Shown here: positions 43,761 to 52,123 of the stretch, piece after piece
Layout of the letters: every line of letters starts with the position of its first letter
Position numbering within the stretch: the first letter of the stretch is position 1
NCBI RefSeq assembly: GCF_014170335.1
Contig: NZ_LZZS01000004.1
Location: 124,001 to 188,000, forward strand
Direction: 5' to 3'
DNA from: Achromobacter sp. UMC46
Lineage (GTDB): Bacteria; Pseudomonadota; Gammaproteobacteria; Burkholderiales; Burkholderiaceae_B
Length of the DNA: 64,000 nucleotides
Notes under the pieces: model-generated
The model's database searches: none
Told to the model about the DNA's origin: nothing
What the model saw: the letters and a program-made list of their open reading frames with translations, nothing else
Position numbers and translations under genes: made by a program

Positions 43761-45209
43761 ATGAGAGCCACCAAGTCGATATTGGCAGCCGCAGTAATCT
43801 CGATGTTCTCGGCCGCAGCGCCTGCGCAGCAAACCATGCCGGTTCCACCCGTGAACATGACCACACCGCCATTGCCCGATGTCATCGTCACCAAGGAGTA
43901 TGTCGAGGCCGTCGGCCGTATGGCCTATCTTTGGGGCTGGCCGCTCATCAACGAGCGGCACCGCCATGACTCCTTCAATAAAGCCCCTGAGCCGGGCTTG
44001 CTCGGCGGCGTGGTTCCCGTCGGCCCGTCGGGCTATGTCGGCCTGCTGACGGACTACATCGCACCCGAACAACGCTTCGTCACGTGCCCGAACCAGGACG
44101 TTGTGTATGGGTTCGGCTTCGCCAAGGTCGACAAGGAGCCCGTCATCATCCAGGTGCCGGACTTCGGGAACCGCTATTGGGTCTATGCGCTCTACGACGC
44201 GCGCACAAACAGTTTCGGCGGGCTGGGCAAGCAGTACGGCACAAAGCCGGGCATCTATATGGTCGTGGGGCCAAATTGGAAAGGCAAGACACCCAAGGGC
44301 GTTACCCAGGTCATTCACGCACCCACGGACACCATCGGCATGGGGCCGCGCATATTCATGGATGACACGGACCAGGACCGCAAGGCCATCCAGCCTTTGC
44401 TCAACCAGGTCATGGTTTACCCCTTGAGCAAGTTCACGGGCAAGGCGCAGACAAAAGACTGGTCGAAGGTACCGAAGTTTCCGGCTGGCGATCAAGGCCA
44501 GGGCGAAACCAAGTGGGTCAACCCAGAGACATTCTTCGACGAACTGCCTGACGTGCTTCGCGAGGTACCGCCGCTGCCAGGTGAAGAAGCCTGGTACGCC
44601 CAGATGAAAGTTGTGCTGGATGCCGCAGCGAAAGACCCGGCCGTCAAGGACCAATTGAAGGCCCTGGCAATTGATGCGGAGAAAACGCTCATGGGGCCGA
44701 TCTTCGAGTTCCGCAACAATGGCATCGCCGTCGGCAATGGTTGGACAACGGCGCCGAACGGCGGTCGCTTCGGTTACGACTACCTTACCCGAGCAGCCAT
44801 CGCCCGTTCCAACATGTACGTGAACCGGCCTGAGGAAACCCGCTACTTCTATCTGGACGTGGACAGCGCGGACCAGCTTCTCAATGGTGCCAATCGCTAC
44901 ACGGTCACGTTCAAGACGCTTCCACCCGTCAATGGCTTCTGGTCGCTGACCGTGTACAACGAGCACCACCTCTTTGAGCCGAACTCGCTGAATCGCTACT
45001 CGTTGGGTACGAAAAGCAAATCGCTCAAGCGCAATGCGGATGGCACGCTGACGCTGTATGTGCAGGCCGACTCTCCCGGGCCGGACAAGGAATCCAACTG
45101 GATCCCTACCCCCAAGGGCAAGTTTTCGCTGTATCAGCGCAACTACTGGCCCAAACAGGAGATTCTTCAAGGCAAATGGACCCCGCCCGCGGTCCTCAAA
45201 GCCAACTGA
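43761..45209 (+). CDS. DUF1254/DUF1214 domain protein (second of three)
   Basis: A 482-residue secreted protein with a signal ending near APAQQ. DUF1254 (VGRMAYLWGWPLINERHRHD; CPNQDVVYGFGFAKVDKEPVIIQVPDFGNRYWVYALYD) is followed by DUF1214 (NGWTTAPNGGRFGYDYLTRAAIARSNMYVN; TVTFKTLPPVNGFWSLTVYNEHH). Its N-terminal domain differs enough from the first copy that this is an old duplication. It is in the same direction and 43 bp after the first copy, so probably in one transcript. The function is unknown. Confidence 0.87.
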   Translation: MRATKSILAAAVISMFSAAAPAQQTMPVPPVNMTTPPLPDVIVTKEYVEAVGRMAYLWGWPLINERHRHDSFNKAPEPGLLGGVVPVGPSGYVGLLTDYIAPEQRFVTCPNQDVVYGFGFAKVDKEPVIIQVPDFGNRYWVYALYDARTNSFGGLGKQYGTKPGIYMVVGPNWKGKTPKGVTQVIHAPTDTIGMGPRIFMDDTDQDRKAIQPLLNQVMVYPLSKFTGKAQTKDWSKVPKFPAGDQGQGETKWVNPETFFDELPDVLREVPPLPGEEAWYAQMKVVLDAAAKDPAVKDQLKALAIDAEKTLMGPIFEFRNNGIAVGNGWTTAPNGGRFGYDYLTRAAIARSNMYVNRPEETRYFYLDVDSADQLLNGANRYTVTFKTLPPVNGFWSLTVYNEHHLFEPNSLNRYSLGTKSKSLKRNADGTLTLYVQADSPGPDKESNWIPTPKGKFSLYQRNYWPKQEILQGKWTPPAVLKAN

Positions 45210-45267
45210 CGGTTGGCTTCGAGACCGCACGAAACAGATCGCACGTATTAAAGAAAGGAGTACGCCA

Positions 45268-46308
45268 ATGATTAGGAAGCAATCCCTTGCCCTCGCCTGC
45301 CTGGCCCTTTCGCTCCTGGCGGGTTCGGCTGTCGCCCAGGATACCGTCAGCGTCACCAAGCAGAATTTCTCGCAGGCGATGACGGACTACGCGATGCAGA
45401 AGGAGTTCTCGCAAGGCGCCGACAATACCTGGAACCATCACCGCAAACCGATGCCGCTTGATGAACAGCCAGCACCGCTGATGAACAGGGACACCGTCTA
45501 TTCCTTTGCGATTCTTGATGGTAGTGGAGACGTCGCAATCACCCTGCCTGAGAACGACGGGCGCTACATGTCGCTGCACGTGATGGAGCACAACCACGTG
45601 ACCTATAAAGTGTTCTATGGTCCTGGCCGCTACGTCATTCCCGCTTCGAAAACCACCGACTTTTTCTACGCGAATGTGCGGATGCAGGTCAACGCCGCGG
45701 ACCCGGCAGATGTGAAAAAGGTGAACGACTTCCAGGATCAGTTGAAAATCGAGTTTCTGAACGGCTACAAGCCGAAGTCGTTCAAGGTCACGAACTGGAA
45801 CAAGGCGGAGTTCGAAAAGCTTCACAAGGAATACGTGGCCGAAGCACAGAAACAGGGGGTCACGGGCACCATGGGAACGGTGGATCACCCCGTCTCCACG
45901 GAAGCCCGCAACCGCGGCGTGGCAATCGCCACCGGCTTGCTGCCCGACAAGGACGCCGTCTATCTGACCGCGATGCACAAGGTTGAAATGGGTAAGACCT
46001 ACAAGGCGACCTTCGCCGTGCCCGAGATGAGCGACCCAAAGCTCGGCTTCTATTCCGTAACGGTCTATGGCGACGACCAGTACCTGAAGACCGACAAGGG
46101 CTCCACGATAAGTAACAGCGAAATCAAACTGAACCCAGACGGGAAAACGTTCGACATCTATTTCGTGCCTGAGAGCGAGTACGGCAAGGGCAAACACGCC
46201 AACGAACTGATCATTCCTACCGCGCCTTTCTGGACATGCACGCGCATCTATATGCCGGGCGCGTCCGTGGTTAAAGGTGCATACAAACTGCCGAAACTTG
46301 AGAGTTGA
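45268..46308 (+). CDS. DUF1254/DUF1214-type domain protein (third of three)
   Basis: A 346-residue secreted protein, shorter than its two upstream relatives. It has a clear signal (LALACLALSLLAGSAVAQD). Recognisable blocks are NTWNHHRKPMPLDEQPAPLMNRDTVYSF, RYMSLHVMEHNHVTYKVFYGPG, and MSDPKLGFYSVTVYGDDQYLKTD near the end. A perfect AAGGAG precedes the ATG. The N-terminal domain is reduced compared with the 482- and 513-residue copies. The gene ends the run of four envelope-protein genes, and a 477-bp gene-free stretch follows. Confidence 0.82.
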   Translation: MIRKQSLALACLALSLLAGSAVAQDTVSVTKQNFSQAMTDYAMQKEFSQGADNTWNHHRKPMPLDEQPAPLMNRDTVYSFAILDGSGDVAITLPENDGRYMSLHVMEHNHVTYKVFYGPGRYVIPASKTTDFFYANVRMQVNAADPADVKKVNDFQDQLKIEFLNGYKPKSFKVTNWNKAEFEKLHKEYVAEAQKQGVTGTMGTVDHPVSTEARNRGVAIATGLLPDKDAVYLTAMHKVEMGKTYKATFAVPEMSDPKLGFYSVTVYGDDQYLKTDKGSTISNSEIKLNPDGKTFDIYFVPESEYGKGKHANELIIPTAPFWTCTRIYMPGASVVKGAYKLPKLES

Positions 46309-46785
46309 TCGTCGTCCAACAGGCAGCCCGAGGCGCGCGATCGCGCGTCGCTGGTCGGACGTCATCTGGCCTTGTCTGCATGTACACACGAGAATGGTTC
46401 GTGACCGCGAACGACGACCGCGTTGTGGTCGGCATTGATCATTTCCCCAGCGTTCAGAACGTCAATCTGCGCGCATGCCGTCGTTGTTCCTGGCCGTTAT
46501 AGGACCAGAGCGCATTCCGTGGAATCCAACAATTCGATGGGAGACCATTTTAGGGGCGACGGCCACAAGTGGTTCAACGGTGTTGCGTCGCCACATACAA
46601 CAAGCGCAACAACGACGCCCGATGTGTCCGTGCAACACTTCCGACCTGAAAATGGAGGCGTTTGGACTCGCTGCTCGGTCCAACGTTCAAAATGCGTCCA
46701 CGCAGCAGGTACCGAAGTTGCCAAGAATGCGTAATTCACCTAGTACGGCGAAGCAGCGCCTTCCGGCCGCTCGCCGAACCTGGCT
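46309..46785. other. Gene-free stretch between convergent genes
   Basis: 477 bp between the third DUF1254 gene (+) and the spermidine-synthase-like gene (-). The short open frames here have no recognisable features and no good ribosome-binding sites. A 14-bp perfect palindrome, CGCGCGATCGCGCG, sits at 46334-46347 soon after the DUF1254 stop and might belong to a terminator, but no T-run follows. Base composition is less GC-rich than the neighbours. Nothing else was identified. Confidence 0.6.
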
Positions 46786-49326
46786 CTAGTCGGCCTTTCC
46801 GCCCGTAAACCATCGCAGATACGAGTTGTCGCGGCTGGCTGCCGCCAACCGAGCTCCGTTGCGCGCCCATCCATCGCGGTCGCCTTCATAGGCTGCCAGC
46901 GCACTTTCGTAGAACGAGTCCAGCGCACTGCGCTCGCGATCGATCTCCTGCGTCAGCGCGGCGTCCACGGTGCCCAGCGGCGGCTCGCTACGTTCGGCAA
47001 GCAAGGCCGGCAATGTGCGCGCGACTTCCCTTGGGCGTACCCAGGTCGCGTATTCAATGGCCGGACGGTCGTCGGTGACCGCAGGCGTCTCCCCGGCAAA
47101 GCGCACCAGGCCGTCGCGGTCGGTCACCCAGGTGGCCAGCAGCGCGGCCGGCGACGCAACCCCGACCTCGGCAAGCGCCGCCTTCACTTTCGGGTCGGCG
47201 AATCGGGCGGCGATGCGGGCGGGATCCAACGGCAACGGAGCCATCGACCCCACCATCAGCATTTCATGGAACTCGGTCGTCCAAAGGGAGGCGTGCGGAA
47301 AGACGTTGATGAAACTGGCCACAAGCGAGCGAGTGTCGTCAAGATTCTGCGTGGGCAGCGGCAGCCACTGCGCGACGATGCCCTGCGGGTTCAGCCGCGC
47401 GGCGGCAAGGGAATAGAAGTCTTGCGAGTAAAGATTGACCACGCCTGCGGCCGACGGCGGAGGCGGCTCGAGCGTGATCAGGTCGTAGCGTTCAGCGCTG
47501 CCCAACAGTTCCCGCCGCCCGTCTTTCAGCCGCACCTCCAGACCGGGGTCTTTCGACGCCCCGTAGCTGCCCTTGAACAGCGGCGCGGCGTGAAGCACGC
47601 CGGGCAGCAGTTCGGCGACCACCCTGCGCTCCAGGCCCGGATAACGCGACAAGGCGCCGGCCGTGATGCCGGTGCCGTAGCCGATCACCAAGGCGGAGCG
47701 GGGTTCGCCGGCGTGCACGATCAAGGGCAGGAGCGCTTGCAGGCGCATGTAGCGCAGCGACGGCATCGCGTCGCCGGAGTTGGAAACGCCCTGGATATAG
47801 AGGCGATGAAAGCGCCGGTCGCCCTTCCCTTGCTCCACCACCGCGACCGTGCCGCCATGGTTTTCCTCGTAAAAGACCAGGCTGCCCCCTTGCGCGCCCG
47901 GCAAGAGACGGGCCAGGTGGTCGACCGGCATCGCAACGCCCAGGATGATGGCCGCGCCCGTGAATGCCACGCCCAATCCTTTTGCCAACGACGATGACGA
48001 TGGCGCGCGCCAGATCGCCGCGACGCCAATGCAGCAGGCGATAACCGTCAGCAGCGCCAGACTGCGCACCGTGCCGAGCTGCGGCAGCAGCAGGAACCCC
48101 GTCAACGCGGTTCCCGCGATGCCGCCAAGCGTGTTCGAGGCCAGCACCGCGCCCGCGCCCTGCCCTCGGCATTCCGGCGGCACGGCGATGCGCAACACCG
48201 CCGGAAAGGCCGCGCCCAGCAGCAGCGTGGGCAACAGCACCACGGCGCCGGCCGCCACGGCGAACCGTCCGCTCATGCCGGCCATATTGCTTTCGGTCCA
48301 GCGCAGAATGGACGCTTCGGCCAGGCTTTGGGCGCTGATCAGCCAGCGTCCCAACAGCGCGGCTTCGACCAGCGCGATCAGGCCGGCGCCCGCCACCAGG
48401 AACCCGAAGACGCGCCACGGGTCGCCCAGCCAGCGTTCGCAGCGGGCATACAGCGCCGCGCCCAGCGCCAAGCCGGCAAGATAGACCGCCAGCACGATCG
48501 AGAACGCGAACGCCCGGGTGCTCATGAAGGGCACCACCATCTGTGACCAAAGCACTTCATAACCCATTGCGACCGCGCCCGCGGCCGCGTACAGCCCCAG
48601 CGCCGCCCGGGCTTCACGAGACAAGGCCGGCGCAGGCGCTGTCACGTCTGGCGGCGGCATTTCCCGGGCTGTGGGCCAGCTCTGCCGGGCCAACGCCCAC
48701 GCGCCCAGCGCGGCGGCCAGATTCAGGCCGGCGGCCACCCAGGCAGTGCCGCGCACCCCAAACGCGGGGATAAGGAGAAAGGCGGGAAGCAAGGCGCCGA
48801 TGATTGCGCCTCCCGTGTTGGCGGCGTAGAGCGTGGCGCCTGCCCGGCCGACCCGTCCCGCACCGGTCGCGCGCAACAGCACCGGCAAGGTCCCGCCCAT
48901 AAAAAAGGGCGCGATGCCGACGACCAATACGATGGCAAGCCAGGCCAGCAAGGGGCTGAACGCCTCGCCGCGCGCAAAGGCCGGTGCGCCAAGCGCCAGC
49001 ACGGCGGTCACGCCCACGCCCAGGACGGCGATGGCCACTTCAATGCCCGCATACAGCAGGAACGGCCGCGCGGACAGGTCGGCCCGACGCCCCAGCACCC
49101 AGCTGCCCGCCGCCAGCCCCAAGAAGAATGCCCCGACCGCAGCCGCGATCGCGTGCACTTCGACGCCGACGATCAGCGACAGTTGTTTGATCCACAGGAT
49201 CTGGAAAATCAATGATGCCACGCCGGACAAGGCCAACAGCGCGGCCGCGGGCCACAAGGCCGTCCGGACAAGCAAGGCCGCGCCTGCCGCAGGGATAGCC
49301 TTCATCGGGCGCGCGGATGCATTCAT
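46786..49326 (-). CDS. Membrane-bound fused MFS-like / spermidine-synthase-like protein
   Basis: An 846-residue protein. The N-terminal 500 residues form many membrane helices in an MFS-like arrangement (ALSGVASLIFQILWIKQLSL; MGGTLPVLLRATGAGRVGRAGATLYAANTGGAIIGALLPA). The C-terminal part resembles the Rossmann fold of spermidine synthase: LVIGYGTGITAGALSRYPG (AdoMet-binding glycine loop), VRLKDGRRELLGSAERYDLITLEPP, NLYSQDFYSLAAARLNPQGIVAQWLPL. The usual catalytic Asp of the EPPP loop is not obvious, so polyamine synthesis is doubtful. It lies downstream of the sulfatase but behind a strong hairpin. Confidence 0.85.
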   Translation of the reverse strand: MNASARPMKAIPAAGAALLVRTALWPAAALLALSGVASLIFQILWIKQLSLIVGVEVHAIAAAVGAFFLGLAAGSWVLGRRADLSARPFLLYAGIEVAIAVLGVGVTAVLALGAPAFARGEAFSPLLAWLAIVLVVGIAPFFMGGTLPVLLRATGAGRVGRAGATLYAANTGGAIIGALLPAFLLIPAFGVRGTAWVAAGLNLAAALGAWALARQSWPTAREMPPPDVTAPAPALSREARAALGLYAAAGAVAMGYEVLWSQMVVPFMSTRAFAFSIVLAVYLAGLALGAALYARCERWLGDPWRVFGFLVAGAGLIALVEAALLGRWLISAQSLAEASILRWTESNMAGMSGRFAVAAGAVVLLPTLLLGAAFPAVLRIAVPPECRGQGAGAVLASNTLGGIAGTALTGFLLLPQLGTVRSLALLTVIACCIGVAAIWRAPSSSSLAKGLGVAFTGAAIILGVAMPVDHLARLLPGAQGGSLVFYEENHGGTVAVVEQGKGDRRFHRLYIQGVSNSGDAMPSLRYMRLQALLPLIVHAGEPRSALVIGYGTGITAGALSRYPGLERRVVAELLPGVLHAAPLFKGSYGASKDPGLEVRLKDGRRELLGSAERYDLITLEPPPPSAAGVVNLYSQDFYSLAAARLNPQGIVAQWLPLPTQNLDDTRSLVASFINVFPHASLWTTEFHEMLMVGSMAPLPLDPARIAARFADPKVKAALAEVGVASPAALLATWVTDRDGLVRFAGETPAVTDDRPAIEYATWVRPREVARTLPALLAERSEPPLGTVDAALTQEIDRERSALDSFYESALAAYEGDRDGWARNGARLAAASRDNSYLRWFTGGKAD

Positions 49327-49366
49327 CGTGTTGTCCTCTTCCTAATATCGGTCCACCAAACTACCA

Positions 49367-49400
49367 GGGGCGGGCGCGGCCGCAAAGCCGCGCCCGCCCC
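49367..49400 (-). terminator. Strong GC hairpin after the sulfatase gene
   Basis: A perfect 14-bp inverted repeat: GGGGCGGGCGCGGC at 49367-49380 and GCCGCGCCCGCCCC at 49387-49400, with a 6-nt loop. It begins 8 bp after the sulfatase stop on the minus strand and lies before the spermidine-synthase-like gene start at 49326. The trailing T-run is poor (TGGTAGTTTGG), so it may terminate transcription only partly, or protect the upstream mRNA. Confidence 0.65.
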
Positions 49401-49407
49401 TTACTGC

Positions 49408-51042
49408 TTACTTGCCCTGCTTCTTCGCCTGCTGTTCGAAGTATTCCTCGATCTTCTTATCCACTTCCTTCTGCACCTGGTCGGTACTGAAGCTGGGCGG
49501 ATTCTGGCTGGGCGGCCAGTCGATGAAGGTCTGCAGGAACTCGCCGGCCTTGGCGGATCCGATGAACGCCAGGTACGCGTTCTTCGTCAGCCAGTCGTTG
49601 TACTGGTCGGAGACGATGTCGGCGCGCTCATACGGGTCCATGCGCAGGTTGAACACCTTGGGCACGCGCAGGCACACGAAAGGTTCCTTCCACACCGCGA
49701 ACCCGCCGGGCGACTTCTGTTCGCAGAACACGACCTTCCAGTTCTCGAACCGCATGGCGACCAGCAGGCCGTCATCGTTGAAGTAATAGAAGTCGTCGCG
49801 CGCGCTCTTGTCGCTCTTGCCGGTCAGGTAGGCCAACTGGTTATAGCCGTCCAGATGCACTTTGAAGTCCCGGTTGGCGCCGTTGGGCCGCCAGCCCTTG
49901 AGCAACCGCTCCTTCACCCCGTCGTCGCCAGCGGCCGCCAGCAGCGTCGGGAACCAGTCCATGCCCGAGACGATGTCGTTCTTGACCGTACCCGGCTCGA
50001 TGTGGCCTGGCCAGCGGATCATCGCCGGAACGCGGAAGGCGCCTTCCCAGTTGGTGTCCTTCTCGCTGCGGAATGGCGTCGTGGCGGCATCCGGCCAACT
50101 GAACTGGTTGGGCCCGTTGTCCGTCGTGTAGATCACGATGGTGTCCTTGGTGATGCCCAAGTCGTCCAGTTTCTTCAGCAGCTTGCCAACATCCTGGTCA
50201 TGCTCCCACATGCCGTCGGCATAGTCGTTGCCGGGCATGCCGCTCTTGCCCTTATGTTCGTCGCGGATGTGCGTGAACAAGTGCATGCGGGTGGTGTTCA
50301 TCCACAGGAAGAAGGGCTTTTCCGCCTTTCCGTGCTTGTCCAGGTAGTCCAGCGCCGCGCCCACGGTCTCATCGTCGATGGTTTCCATGCGCTTGGTGGT
50401 CAACGCGCCGGTATCTTCGATCTTGCCGTCGGCCGACGCCTTGATCACCCCACGCGGCATATAGGCTTTGATCACCGGGTCAGTGGGATTCTTCGGGAAG
50501 TACGGCCGCTCGGGTTCCTCTTCGGCGTTCAAGTGATAAAGATTGCCGAAGAACTCGTCGAAACCGTGTTTGGTAGGCAGGTATTCGTCGCGGTCGCCCA
50601 GGTGGTTCTTGCCGAACTGCGCCGTGTTGTAGCCTTGGCCCTTCAAGGCTTGCGCGATCGTGATGTCGCGGTCTTGCAGCCCCACGGGCGCTCCCGGGAT
50701 GCCGACCTTCGACAAGCCCGTGCGGCGGGCCGACTGGCCGGTGATGAAGGTCGACCGGCCCGCCGTGCAACTGTTTTCGGCGTAGTAGTCGGTGAAAATC
50801 GCACCCTCGTTGGCGATGCGGTCGATATTGGGCGTCCTGTAGCCCACGACCCCTTTCGTATACGCACTGATGTTGCCCTGCCCCACGTCATCCCCGAAGA
50901 TGACAAGGATGTTCGGCTTTTTGCCGGACGTTTGCCCCTGCGGGCTGGACTGGGCATTCTGGGCTTGCGCATACGCGCCGCCCATCACCGCAAGTCCGCT
51001 CGCGGCCACCAGCGCCGCGCCCAACCATCGTCTTGCTTTCAT
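49408..51042 (-). CDS. Arylsulfatase-type sulfatase
   Basis: A 544-residue secreted sulfatase of the alkaline-phosphatase superfamily, with a signal peptide (ALVAASGLAVMGGAYAQAQ). The metal-binding Asp pair is in ILVIFGDDVGQGN (D51-D52). The active-site motif is CTAGRS with Cys92 as the formylglycine precursor. KNHLGDRDEYLPTKHGFDEFFG and VIYTTDNGPNQFSWPDAAT supply further metal ligands. The GGAGAG ribosome-binding site supports the ATG at 51042. It hydrolyses sulfate esters after conversion of Cys92 to formylglycine; a formylglycine-generating enzyme is encoded at the head of the same cluster. Position 3 of the motif is Ala instead of the canonical Pro. It starts 49 bp after the HAD gene. Confidence 0.92.
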   Translation of the reverse strand: MKARRWLGAALVAASGLAVMGGAYAQAQNAQSSPQGQTSGKKPNILVIFGDDVGQGNISAYTKGVVGYRTPNIDRIANEGAIFTDYYAENSCTAGRSTFITGQSARRTGLSKVGIPGAPVGLQDRDITIAQALKGQGYNTAQFGKNHLGDRDEYLPTKHGFDEFFGNLYHLNAEEEPERPYFPKNPTDPVIKAYMPRGVIKASADGKIEDTGALTTKRMETIDDETVGAALDYLDKHGKAEKPFFLWMNTTRMHLFTHIRDEHKGKSGMPGNDYADGMWEHDQDVGKLLKKLDDLGITKDTIVIYTTDNGPNQFSWPDAATTPFRSEKDTNWEGAFRVPAMIRWPGHIEPGTVKNDIVSGMDWFPTLLAAAGDDGVKERLLKGWRPNGANRDFKVHLDGYNQLAYLTGKSDKSARDDFYYFNDDGLLVAMRFENWKVVFCEQKSPGGFAVWKEPFVCLRVPKVFNLRMDPYERADIVSDQYNDWLTKNAYLAFIGSAKAGEFLQTFIDWPPSQNPPSFSTDQVQKEVDKKIEEYFEQQAKKQGK

Positions 51043-51091
51043 GACTGCTCTCCTCGCCCAAAAGGGCCATGTACTCCCAAATCACGCTTGC

Positions 51092-52123
51092 TTAAGGCTT
51101 TTCGAACCCGTATATCCGTTTCCACTCCGTCTTCATGTCAACAACCGTCCAGCCGCTGCGCTGGGCTTCGTCCAGCGCGCGGTCCAATCGCCCGACGCTG
51201 GAATCCCGGTCATAGGCCCATTCGCGCTGCGCGTCGGTGTGGTGCACGATCCCGGCGAAGCGTTTGCCCGCGCCAGCGGTCGTCCACTGCAACATCTGAA
51301 GGTCGCCGTCGGAGTTGCCGAAGGCCAGTAGCGGGCGGCGGCCGATGTAGCGTTGGATGGCCACCGGCTTGCCCGGACCGTCGTCATTGAACTCGAGCTT
51401 GCCCTGGCGCCAGAGCACCGGCTTGCCTTCCCGCATTTCAAACGTCGTGGCGAACCCGCTGCCGATGACCTGCTCCGGCGGCACCCCATAGGCCGCCTGT
51501 GCCCACGGCCGCATGAACTCGGTTTCGCCACCCGACACGATGTAGGTCTTGAAGCCGTTCGCGCGCAGATAGTCCAGCAATTCGCGCATCGGCACATAGG
51601 TCATCGAGGTGTAGGGCTGGTTGAACCGCGGATGCCGCGCGGTCGTGGTCCATTGGGTCACGCTTTGCGTGAAATCCTCCACGGTCATGCTGGTGTGCGT
51701 CGCGCCCACGATCTTCAGCAGCCCCTCCTGCCCGGCTTTCGCCAAGGCGGCTTTGTCGCCTTCGATGGCGGCTTTGAACGGCTGGCGCTTGGCCCATTCC
51801 GGATGCGCCGGCGCCATTTCCTTGACCCGGTCCAGCGCGAACAGCACCTGAAAATACAGGGGTTGCTCGGACCACAGCGTGCCATCGTTGTCGAACACCG
51901 CGATGCGTTCCTCGGCCGCGACAAAGTCCGGACTGCCCGGTTGAGTCACCGCATGCACGAAATCCACGATGGCGGTGCGCGATGGGCCGTCGTTCCAAGA
52001 AGGCAAGTCTGCTTGCGTGGGCGACGCCTTCTGCGGCGAGGCGCAAGCCGTCAACAGCAGCGCGATGGACGCCGAAGCCAGCCACCCCGCCCAGCCACGC
52101 CGTCTTTCAGTCGTTCTTTTCAT
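51092..52123 (-). CDS. HAD-superfamily phosphatase-like lipoprotein
   Basis: A 343-residue protein with a lipoprotein signal (ASIALLLTAC). The haloacid dehalogenase motif I is AVFDNDGTLWS (nucleophile Asp, DxDGT-type). Motif II region is TYIVSGGETEF, and motif IV is LLAFGNSDGDLQML. This is a HAD phosphatase fold similar to PSP-like proteins, here apparently exported and lipid-anchored. The start overlaps the BatD stop (ATGA), so translation is coupled. Within the Bat/sulfatase cluster it may dephosphorylate a periplasmic substrate; the substrate is unknown. Confidence 0.85.
   Translation of the reverse strand: MKRTTERRRGWAGWLASASIALLLTACASPQKASPTQADLPSWNDGPSRTAIVDFVHAVTQPGSPDFVAAEERIAVFDNDGTLWSEQPLYFQVLFALDRVKEMAPAHPEWAKRQPFKAAIEGDKAALAKAGQEGLLKIVGATHTSMTVEDFTQSVTQWTTTARHPRFNQPYTSMTYVPMRELLDYLRANGFKTYIVSGGETEFMRPWAQAAYGVPPEQVIGSGFATTFEMREGKPVLWRQGKLEFNDDGPGKPVAIQRYIGRRPLLAFGNSDGDLQMLQWTTAGAGKRFAGIVHHTDAQREWAYDRDSSVGRLDRALDEAQRSGWTVVDMKTEWKRIYGFEKP

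Noticed and set aside
46334-46347. Palindrome CGCGCGATCGCGCG as a terminator
   Set aside because: There is no following T-run and no loop; such self-complementary CG stretches are common in this GC-rich DNA.
46475-46789. 104-codon plus-strand open frame as a small gene
   Set aside because: No ribosome-binding site, low-complexity composition, no conserved feature, and it runs into the antisense of the next gene.
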